Shown in pieces: positions 26,601 through 38,600 of a DNA stretch of 64,000 nt. Positions within the stretch are counted from its first letter, which is position 1; the number at the start of each line of letters is the position of its first letter. The position numbers and the translations under genes are program-made. The notes beneath the pieces were generated by a model. It saw nothing but the letters and a program-made list of their open reading frames with translations, was not told the origin of the DNA and did not search any database. The stretch is taken from assembly GCA_017163975.1 (NCBI GenBank), contig JAFFSR010000251.1:992001-1056000 (forward strand). Direction: 5' to 3'. This stretch comes from Anastatus disparis (Eukaryota; Arthropoda; Insecta; Hymenoptera; Eupelmidae).

Positions 26601-29600
26601 TAAATTGCAAGCACATGAACTAGTATTGTTTGTATCATCGCTTTTTTTTTTTTTTTTATTTTAAAGATTTTTTAACGGTTAAATCAAAATAATTGGTTCT
26701 ATAAAAAAATCAAATTTTTTATATAAAAATTTACTAAAAATGCTTAGTTATATTTTCGGTTTTATTGAATAAAAACTCGATATTCCAAGTAAAAAAAGCA
26801 AAAATCAAAAGATAATAGTGTTCAATTTGACAAAGAATTACAGTTATTCCAAAAACGGAAAAAAGTTTATTTATTCAAAAGCGTGCGTATTTTAAACTAC
26901 TATCATGTTTTATTGCTCGATAAAGAATTCGCAAAGCCAATCATCCTCGCTAAAAGCAACAAACAAAAAAAAAAAAAAAATATCTCGTGTACGAAGATTG
27001 GAAATTTAATGAAGTATAAGTGCCGAGAGCAAACGAAATTCGACTTCAGCCTTCAATCGTTCTATTTTTCTCGGTGCGCGTATGAGCTTTTTTAAATTTC
27101 TACCAGCAGTATATATTCATCGAACCGAACAGATATCGCTTCTCGTTTCAACTATGCGTTATAGGATCATCTCTTTCATACTGGAAAAAAAAAATCTTTT
27201 TTGCTTCATCTTGGTATACGCGCACATACACACAAAAACATGACGCAAAAAGCTTTGGCTTTCAACGTGTCTGCAAAGCTTCTCTTATCTTTCTCTTTTA
27301 AAAGGCTATATACATGCAGCCTCTCGATCGCATCATCATCTTCAATGTTTGACGTTATCGTTAAGGGCCGTTCTTCTTTTTTTTTTATTTTCTTCATTGC
27401 TTCAACGCTCGCGCGAGCACAAAGAACATCACGAGAGAGAAAGAAAGAGAGAGAGAGCTTGACGTCTCGTGTTGGATCGATCTTCGCTTTGGGATTACAT
27501 ATATGCATATGTAAAGATGGAAAATGATGTATTGAGATGGAGAATTTGAGTTTTATCGACGCGCTTTTCGCTTCGACTTTGAAAGATCGCTGATGGCCGA
27601 TTATGCAATTGATATTAATGATTTTCCTTTCTACGAATAGACATATTCAGCGCGTATTCTTTAATATATCGTGATATTTAATTAGCTCTTTAATAAACGA
27701 AAATTTATGCATTAAAAATTAATAACGAGTCGTTTAACCCACTTTGAGATAAATATTGCGTTTTAAGCAGACATAGAATGAAATCATCCGCACCGAAAAG
27801 TATAAATTTTGGCAGCTCGACTTATTTGTTACAATATATTCGCATTTCACAAACATACGCGATAAAAATTAATGAGAAAATTGAAAATTTCTCAGTACAT
27901 TCAATAGTCAACTCTATTCTCTTTGTACCAATTATATTATCAATATCTTGGATGTGCATGTGTTTGTAGTGATGCGAAAAATTGACGTACAGAGAAATAA
28001 ACAAGCGAGATAGCAATAGGTCGTCAACGTATTTAGCCGTTTAAAGCTTGCACGTTTCGTCGAATGCGATGAGATAGATATAGAGAAAAACGGCAAAGAA
28101 GTCAGTGCTAGTGTAAGCATCGGTCCGAACGTTTTAAACGTTTCTTATATCCACTGGCTATTCCTGGGTGTCCCTACTTCAACAGTTGCAGAAGCGGATT
28201 CCGCCGGGACAGAAGCCGATTTGTATTTATCGTTTCTTTCTTTTTTTTTTTTGTCGGGTTGGCTTTAAATTCTTCTCTGTTTTGTATTTCTTTTTTTTTC
28301 TTCTTCTTCTTCTTCTTTTTGGCTGATTGTACCTCCGAGCAACGAAGAAAGCTTCTTATTAAAGAACAAGAAAGATGATCGGCAAGATGTACAAATTATC
28401 TCGAGTGTTATTGTGAAAGTGAAATTGAGTTGATATAGTGTCGTATTTGTTTTGGGATGCTTTTTTAAAAGAAGTTATTCTTTAAAGAAGTGCCGGTGGT
28501 TTATTTTAGTTTTTGGTGTGTATAAATAACGATTATGACATTGGCCACGGTTATATGCGAGTGTTTTAGTAGAATCGAGGAGAAAAAATTAGTGAGTTAC
28601 GAAAAATTAAAGTAGTTTCGTGTGATTACAGAAAAAAAAAATCAAAATTTTACGCAACACTCAATATTTGCTCTGATTATAGTTTATTGTTTATTATTGA
28701 AGATCTTATTGTTGCTGCGATAAGATGAACTATTGTGCATGCGAAAACAATCATTTATCTTGAATTCAAATGAAATTGATAATTTAATCTTCTTATATAG
28801 GAATGATTTCATTAATGCAGTACTATATTTTCTCATTACTTATACACACAGAATTATGTAATATTTTAGATAATTGATGAATTATATACAAAACAGAAAT
28901 ATATAATAATCATTTAGAATATTTTCGGTTCAAAAACTATTTCGCAATAACAAACTGGCACGAGGAAAAATTTTCGTTTTAGAAAAAATATATAAAAAAA
29001 AAATATTGAAAACCATAAATTACAATTTTCATGTTTTCAAATTGAACGCAATTTTTTTGAAAAAAAAAAAAGGAAAAATAGTTACGAAGAAGAAAAACAA
29101 AAAAATAAAAATCATCGTAAATATTGAATTACCCTCCGACGTCCGAGCAGAAATTCCGCTCAATCTAGCAAATCCATCGAAGCTTATAAACTAGAGCAAC
29201 AAATATTGAAATATCAGCATCCTAAAAGCATCGTATTGACTTTATATCTGGAAAATCACTGCGTGCACTCAAATAAGCAAAAAAAGAGAGAGAGAGGGAG
29301 GAAGAGCTTGCAGACTGTATCGGAAACATGTGACGAGGAAAAATAGCTTTCAAATGCATGTTTTTTACCGTTTGATCTAAAAAGATCATAGAGAAAAAAA
29401 AACAGATTAACAATTATCACTCGAACGCGCAATTATTCATTGCGCCCGGGTGAATATAAATTTCTATTAGCAATGCCAGCTTGGCGTGGGAAATACTTTG
29501 AGGCAAGTGCAATGACATCGGAAGCAAAGAATAATAAATGTTTTTAAGCTTGGTGTGTTAGTCGCGTTTATAAATTTGCGAGACAAGTTGAGACGTCTTT

Positions 29601-32600
29601 GTACCTTTTAAAATTATTTTTTTTTCCTTCATTGTATTAGACGGATATGCGCCGAGCAATTGAGCGTAAACGACACCCATTAAAAAAGTCCGCGACTTAA
29701 TTGATCTTGAATTGGCAGAATAGCGACCTGCTATTTTAAGTCTAGTTATGTCTTAGATATGCTTGATTTGATGCTTCCTTGTCTTATAGTTCGTTTTTAT
29801 TTATTTATTTTTTTTTTTTCGTAATAGAACGAACGGCCGATGTATCGTATTATTAATTGATGATCATTGGATTTGATAATCTCGTTCATTATACCCTTGA
29901 ACCGCGCAATCTTTGCATAACCTATTTTAGTTTAAATTTTCAAGGTTGAATTATTTCTATTATTCTTAGAAAAAATATATTTAAATTTAATACTTTTTAT
30001 TTTAGCAGTTTTTACAATAGTAACATGACTAATGCAATTACTAAGCGCTTGAAAAATTTTGAAAAAGAAAATATTTAGCTTTAGAATTTTTATATTCCAG
30101 TGATTTAAAAAAATTTTTGTATTTCGAGAAAAATAAAATGTTTTTGGAAAGGAAACATTGAATCGCTGTAGTTTCATGTAGTTTGTAAAATAACAGAGAA
30201 ATTTATATTTTTTTAAAAAACAAAAAGTTTGCTAATTTTAAATCAAGGTTCATTCATGTTTGATAGAAATTTCAGCGATTTGTAAATTTAGCAGAAATAT
30301 GGGCCATACGTGTTTCATTAACCCAGTTTCCATTTAACTTTGCATTTTAAATAATAACGTTCGAACGCGCGAGTTCGCTCATTGTTGCTCTTTCGACTAG
30401 AACGAAAAAAAAGAGAGAGAGAAAAGTACAAAAAAGATTTTAAATATTTTATTTCTTTTAGATTGAAGAGCTCTATACTGCCCTTTTATACATAACGCAG
30501 CATCAAATTGGTTTTGACGTTGCCGACGAAGTTGAACAAGATGCAGTTATCGAGTATTTACAAAAAGCATTTAATATCGACGATGAAACGCACGAAAGAG
30601 TTATGGAAGAGACGCGCCAAATGGAGGTAATAACCGTTTTATAAACAATCATTTCTTTCATTTACTTTTAGAAATTTTTTATTTTCATTAATTTTCAATG
30701 TCAATCATTGTATACTCTGTTAGTTACAGTATTAGAAAAAGGCGTCATTTAAGCATTAATTTTAATTACAAAATTTGATTTGGCTGTAGAAGTTGATAAA
30801 TTGAAGCTACTGTTCAAATAATTGCAAATATTTTACAAAGTTGTTTCATTTCATTTAATATTTTGAAATAAATTTAAATTATTTTAAATTATTTGATTTT
30901 TCACAAAATAAATGTATCATTCATTTAAAAATGAATGAATGAAAAAAAAATAATTTTATAACAATTATCTCAAGAAATTTGTAAGCAAAACAGTTATCTT
31001 ATCGTCGAATAAAGAATCATAAAAAATCTTTTGACCTTCAGATGAAAAAGATTAATTAGTCAGAAGATGAGGAAAGTGTAAACTTTAAACTTAAAACACA
31101 GAATGAAAAATGTATTATTTTGATTGTAGGCACCGCAGATGCACTTAAATATAGAAGTAATAGAGGCAAAAGAATTGGTTCCCAAGGATGCTAATGGTAA
31201 AAGCGACCCATTTTGCGTGCTATATCTGGAATCGTCGCCGACGCGAAGATACAACACTGCTGTTAAGACCGAGACCTTGACACCTGCTTGGCAAGAACAT
31301 TTCGAGATGTTAGCGTAGTATTTTGCCCTTTGGCTAGACATTTCATTTTTAAATATATATATAATCACGTGTCTCTTATATTTACTATTAAATAATCCAA
31401 TGCATATATATTTAGAAAAACTTTCGTTTTATAAGCTTTCGCGGTATTTTTATTTCTGTTTTGTGTTATTTATTTTTAGGTCCCTTGAAAATCCGGAAAA
31501 CGATGTATTATTTTTAGAAGTATGGTAAGCCTCTACTATTAAAATCATTTTTGTTTCTCGTTGTTCGAAAAATATTTATTAAAAACATGCATACTGAAAA
31601 TTACAATAGGGACTTCGACGCGGCAGAAACGGTGCCCGAAAAAATGAGCAAAGTTAAAAATGTCAAGGGTGTGAGAGGCTTGGTTAAATTGGCTAAAGAA
31701 ATAGCTATAACCGCTACTAATGGTAATCACGACAACGAGTTCATTGGCAGCTGCCGAATACCGCTCAAGGTATCCAAATTTATTCAATAACAGTATAAGA
31801 TAGTTTGAGTTTATTAAGTTGGGAGAAATGTTAACTTACAGAGAATTAAAATTGCCTCTTTTAATACACTCAATTTTCTTAATTCTTTTTATTTTAACAT
31901 TTTATTAAACACTCCCGATATAATATTCTATTAAGCATATTATCATTTAAAGATTAAGGGTCAAGAAGATTCTTCGTGTCATTACTTTTTCTTAGAATTT
32001 TTTTTGTTTAAAAAATAAAATTTTACTTGAGTATAATCATTTTTTAAAAAAGATTTCAAAGAAAATTTTTAAATGAAAATATTACTAATTAAATTTTGAC
32101 GGATCATTATTATGTTATTTAAATTATAATAAAAATAAACAGAAATTTTTAAATCTTAAATGTTTTTCGCCTTCGAATACTATATATACACTGAAAAAAA
32201 TCACTACTGCCAAGTATAAATTAACTGAAATAAGTAAATATTTTTTAAAAGTAATTAAATTTTTATTTGCTCAATTTACCAGTTACTAAATTGGAGTAAA
32301 TACTACTACAATTTAGCAAATGATATTTCGAAACAGTAAATATTTAATTTTTAAAATATGTTTACTTGCCACTATTTAAGTTGATCTTCACTATTATATT
32401 TTTTTTAAAACATACATATAACTACTTTGTAAAAAATTTTGTGTCAAAATGTTTTCTCGTTGAAAACTTTTTTGTCAAAGTTTAGATATACGTATATAAA
32501 ATTAACATAAATTTTTTTGTGAACCTAATATTTTTGTCCACTTTTAACAACAAAAATTTTTTCAAATTCAAGTACAAACTATGTACTTTATTTTACAAAT

Positions 32601-35600
32601 TGTCCCATAGCTTAAAATTACACATTTTATTTTTCAAAATTGTGTTTTATTCATAAATTTTTGTCAAAAATTATTTCGTGTTAAAATTAACTTGTAATTT
32701 TTATGGAGAATTGAAAATGAAAATTTTTAGTCTCATCTAAAACATAGGTGTGTTAAAATTGCAAAAAATTTTTTAAAGTTAGCTAAAGCATCTTAAATGA
32801 CACGTGTAATTGTTTGCCCGACGCGTAATTTGAGCTATTCTTCAATTATTTTGTAGGACATTCCAGTAACCGGTAGCATAATGTGGTACGCGCTCGACAA
32901 GAAGAACAAATCGAAGCGCCGTGGTTTGGTTAAATTAAAATTAGCTTTCAGCACGGAGCACGACGAGCAAGTAGCTTTTCAAGAACATCGTAATCTCTTG
33001 CGTGTATTATTACTCCACGAACTTGAAAGCCGTCAAGTCGAGCGTTATACTTGGTACGGTAATTGGTCGGGTGCTGGCGAAGTTATTGTACTGCAGCACA
33101 TTGTACAACGTGGGCTTGACAAAGAGCACGTAGCTCTGGCAAAATGGATCGAGTTTTCATCGATACACCAAGAGCATCAATTAAGTTTTGGATTATTTTT
33201 ACAATTAGCCAACGATCTGGTGAATCCAGTCAAGAGTGGCAATCAATTTAACGATGAAGAGACAAGATTATTTTGGGAAGCAACTAAAAAGATTTTACAC
33301 TCGGGCTTAAATGTGCTTAGAAAGATCAGGAGGTTACAGATTGACAAGGAGAGCACGATTAAACAACTTGTCTCTATTCTTAGGTGAGCGAGAGAGATAA
33401 GAGGGGCTTACTCAAGTGGCAGCACTTTTGTTCTTCTTTTGTTGCTCTTCAAAAGAGAGAAAGTGTTGTAGACGATCAAATGAATAGTATATAGACACAT
33501 ACGGTCGATGACCGTGTGTCTTGACGAGTACTTTTTATTCTGCTAACGTTGCAAGCTTTGATGATTTATTTATGTTTTGGGACTTTGAAACATTTTTTAC
33601 TTACGCAACGCGTTGATTACTTCTTTTTTTTTCTTCAATTTTTTTTTTCTTTTTAGATAAGTCGAATCGGTCAATAAAACATTGTAAATAATGTTTTCAG
33701 AGGATTTTCAAGTCTGTAATAAAGATATAATGTGCTATCGTTTAGCCTTCAATTTAAAATGGATTTATAAAAAAAATTAAGTCTTCTGTTTTTATGAAAA
33801 AATGAGAAAAAATGATTTCTATGTATTCATATTTAATTATAAATGATTGTACATAGCAACATATATGATAAAATATGACTTGGTATTATAAATTCAGGAA
33901 TTTTCTAATAAAATTATTACATACAGCATCCATTAGAAACTTAGATTCTTGCTAAATTATGTATGATATTGTTTATGTTAATGTGTAGCTCTAAATGATT
34001 GAACATAATTATTCCTAATCACTTGTAATAAAGTCTGTTTATCTTTAGAAATTTATCATTGAAATAACGAATATCATTACGAATTATATATAAAGATCCC
34101 TGAGCTTGTAACAATAAGTACAATTATACGTAGTCATGCAGATTCTTAAATCAACTCTTAAAAAAGTAATCTAAAAATTTTTATTTAATGAGTAAAAGCT
34201 GAATAAAATATATTTTCACATTTCAAACAATGTCTACATATTAGAATGCAATTTTTTTGAAAAATTAATATTTCAAAGTTCACATACTAATATTTATCCG
34301 TGAATCATGAATAAATTTTTCAATTCCTCGTAACTAAAATTATAATTAGAAGAAAATATTGAATAATTTTCTTTCAGAATGATATCTGTTTTGTCTGCGC
34401 TCGAGATACCGGCGAATGCAAATTTGTTTCCTTCGAAAATGTATTCATGGTTTCCGCCCGAAATTTTGGACGATGACAGAGTTAGTATCCCCGAGGCATT
34501 AGAATTCGCTGTGATTCGAGGTGGAGCCGAGCGGTAAATTTTGTTTGCATATACAATTTACTTTCTACTTTGACTATGTGTACACGCGATCAAGAAAGTT
34601 TAAATTACAACTGTGTATCTTTGTTTAATGATTCAAGGTTCGATTATATAGTAGCCAACAACAATTTGGAAGGCGACACCGACGAGGAAGCCCTCAAATT
34701 ACACATTAAAATCATTCAATTAATAAGGATAGACTTACAACGTGCCATGGAAATTTACGAGAAACTTTTTATAAAGTACGTAGAAATTTTTTGTTATCAA
34801 ATAATTATTTAACCCGTCCAGAAAACAATTTTATTTCCACAAAATATTTTAATAAAATTTTAAGCTATTCGGTATCCATTTTTAAGTTAATAATAAAATC
34901 ATATTTTATCACTGGAGAATACCTAGTCTAAATTGATTAGAAAATTTATTGCCAAAATTTTTAAGTTACTATTACATAATTTAAAAAAAAAACTAAAAAA
35001 AAGAAAATTCTCAATATTTATTCTAAAATATACATTGATAATTCTCTCTTTTTTTAATTTTTTTAAAAAATGGTTCTGGAAGTTTAAAACTAACTATAAT
35101 TAAAAAATATATGAGAATTGAAATGAAATGAAAAATTTTTTTTTTCACAGAACGATAAAATTTCCTTACACGAAAACTTTGTATATAATGTATGAAAAGA
35201 GAGTCAGTGATTTATGTATGGTGATAGTGGAAGACATTTGCGGAAGATTGAAGAGAATCGAGATTGAAACTTCGGAAGATCCAGAACTAAGTCTTGGAAC
35301 TACACTTTTTGAACTTTATCTCGCTATTCAAAGATTCGCAGCGTAAGTTCGAATTAATAACTGTTAATCTCGATATAATTACCACTTGTAAGTAATACCT
35401 AAAAATGATATTTCCGCAATATTACAGTGTTGGACAAAACCTGTGTCCCGACGAATGGGAAAACATGAAAGTGCAAAATTATTACGATTGGTTTAGAGCT
35501 GGTGTTGCGCATTGGTTAGAAATTGCTGTTTATAAAGCGATAAAACGTATCGACAGAGCTATTGAATTTGATAACTTGCAACCGGTTGATGCGAGCGTAC

Positions 35601-38600
35601 AATACAGTTCAAGTGCAGTTGACACTTTAACCATTTTTTATCAAATCAAAGTTTTTTGGACCCAACTTGCCTGGCCCGATATCGAAGGGGCTTATGCATT
35701 TATAGCTAAAATTGTTGATGTAAGTATTTTATTTTATTTTTTATATCCTTTTAGCGCCATTTCTTTCATTTTTTGTTACTATAGAATTTCTTTTTTATTT
35801 AAAAATACAATCTGTTTGATGCATGTTTATTTGAAAAAAAAAATAAATTTGAAATATCAAATTAATTTTAAAAATAAAGAAGATTCTTCTTAATTTCATT
35901 AGATTTATTTAGAAATTCAAAGATTTTTTATTAGAAGCAATGTTAAAAAATTTTTGGATCAAGCTCGCTTTTGTTGCATTCTAAATTATTTGTGTTTAAT
36001 TTAAGAGCTACGATACTAGTAGATTGGTGCTCTTGATCTGAAATTCTATTTTCATCTGTGTGTTATTATAAAATTGTATTGACAAAATTAATTAAATTAC
36101 TATTTATTCTAAATTACTTACATATATATTTTTGGAATACTTGTTTTTTTAAATAAAACTAGTTTTAAAAAATGAGTACCGAGCATTTCGTCAATCTCGA
36201 TGATTCATTTGATTTATAAGAAATAAATAATAAAAGGCGTTTTAACTCATGATCTCTTTAACCAAATGTATAGTGACCCAATTAATTAATGTCAATGTTC
36301 TAAACTTCTTTATGCGTAAGCAAATTTTTTCAATCATTCTAGAACGGTAATGAAATAAATATTTTAATGAATCTTTTAATAGATGAAAATATACATAATC
36401 ATAATTTCAAATCAATAAGCAAATTTATTTTAAGAGTTGTTTATTTTTAAGGAAAACTGCATATAAAGTAACTTGTAAATAACTTTTATTTTTTATTAAA
36501 CTTAAGTTTCAATTCTAATATAATATTTGAAATTCTATATAAAATTTAATAAATTTTACAATTTAAAAATTTTGAATTTATTTTTCTATTTATACGTTTC
36601 AATAAAAAATGTTTTGAATAATTTTGAAATAAACAAACTTCAGAATATTATTACTAAAGAATAAATAAACTGAATAACATTTTTAATAGTTTGTTTATTC
36701 TTCAGATGACATAAGTATTGTTTGAAATTTTAATTTTGAAAAACTTTATTATTTAAAGACTTTTAAGCGCGTTCTTAAAACAACATTATTGTTTCTTATG
36801 ATATAGAAAATAAAAGTAAAATTAATTTAATTTCTTAAAACAAAATTAAAATTTAACCTTACGCAATTTAATAAATCAGACGACAAGATGTAATAATGTA
36901 AATACCTGTTCTAATAACTCTGGTTTCAGGACATATGCAAATGTTGTATAGCGTACGTAGACAAGATGTCGCAGAAAGCCGAACAAGTACAAGAGCAGCA
37001 GAACGCGGAGAATACGTCTGGCAGTGCTTATGGTAAGCAATTTGATGTATCGGTAGCTTGGTGCTACGCGATCAACAATATCGACTACATTAGAACGTCT
37101 ATCGAGCCGCTCGCCAAGGATCTTGGCCTCGAGTCTGTAATCGAGGCCTTGGCCGAAAGCAAAAGTCAACAGGACGCTGATCGTTGTAAACAAACATTAC
37201 AATTAATTGTCGATAATGCCAAGGATACCGTCAGAAATAAAATCATCGAAATGTTGGAAACTGTTGCTAAAAAAATGGCACCGGCTATGGCTAGGTAAAA
37301 AAAAAAAATTATTTTATTTATATTACACATACTGAGATGATTTTTTTTTTGGAAAGTATTAAAGTAAAAGCATGAAAAGAAGACCTTCGATTTTCCGAGG
37401 TCATGTGAGACTTTCTGTGATTGAATGAACGCATTTTTACGTGAATGATCCGACCTTTAAAGAAATAATCTTCAGTGTACAACTCATGAAAGAATTTTAT
37501 ATTTCACTTATTGAAAAAAATTTTTTTTCTATAATAATTTATAATATCATTAATTAAAATCGACGTCTGATGTCATCTTATTATTACTTTTTGTTACAAA
37601 CAATTTGTATATTGTAATGAATTTTGAATAATTTAAACAAAAAAATGTAAATCAATATTTAAAAATCTGATAAATTATTTATATTAATATTTAATAATTG
37701 CCTAAGTCTTGGTTAAATAAATTTGAATTTATTTAGATATCTGATGGAAGGCGCCGAATTATCAGACACAACAAGCAATTCTATGGACAGACTCATGGAC
37801 TACTTAGATTCAAATCTTATCACACTTCACAATAATCTAAACGACGATAATTTCCAAAGAATTTTAAAAGTCATTTGGGAAATAATGGCCGAAATATTAA
37901 ATCAATTAGTCCAAAACAATTTAGAGGTGATCTTTGAAAAATTTAAAGATTAACTTTCTTAAAGTACATTATTGAATTTTATTAAATTTTCATAATTTCA
38001 TTCAACAGAGAAGAAGACCGCCGGCGTATTATTCGAATCTTCACAAAACGTTACACACCCTCATACAATTTTTCAATCTCGGCGCGGACGAGCTGGCAAA
38101 CGTTAAAGTTCTCGAGAAAATTGAGAAAGTCCTGAAGCTTTATGGTCTGGAAAGCGGCGAGCTTATTCATCGATATTACATCGATAGATTGAAAGAGCAA
38201 AATACCATAGACAATGAACCTTACGGATTGCTCACGGTCAAAGCTTATTTTTACAACGATCTGTTAAACATACTGATATTAAATGCCAGAAATTTAAGAT
38301 CGACTGATGGTAGTTATTTCAAAAGAATTATTATTTTTATAATTAAGTAAGATTGTGTTTAATGTAATGTTAATATTTTAGGCAAGTGTGATACTTACGT
38401 TAAAATTAGACTGTTTCCTGAAGATGTCTTCATAGGTATGAAAACGTTCAAAACAAACGTACAGAAAGAGACGCAATTTCCACTTTACGATGAAAGTTTT
38501 AGCATGTGAGTATAGATTAAATTTTTTCTTATTTCTCCTTTTGGTATTTCAAATTTTTATTAAAACTTCGAGATAATGCGATATCTTCTTCAACTCGAAA

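Larger units (their letters stand above)
23422..30461 (+). other. Large intron (7.0 kb) of the Unc13-family gene
   Basis: Holds an exon-like alternative start (26095-26223), a near-perfect inverted repeat (26286-26457), TTC and GA tracts, and a CpG-richer patch from 28000 to 28560 that could be a second promoter. Open frames at 24246-24512 (minus) and 24735-24959 (plus) are AT-driven and not recognisable. Confidence 0.6.

Noticed and set aside
27201..27527. Overlapping frames of ~100 codons on both strands
   Set aside because: Both come from a less AT-rich, pyrimidine/GA-rich patch; Ser/Leu/Phe on one strand and Arg/Glu/Lys on the other, without homology or splice sites.
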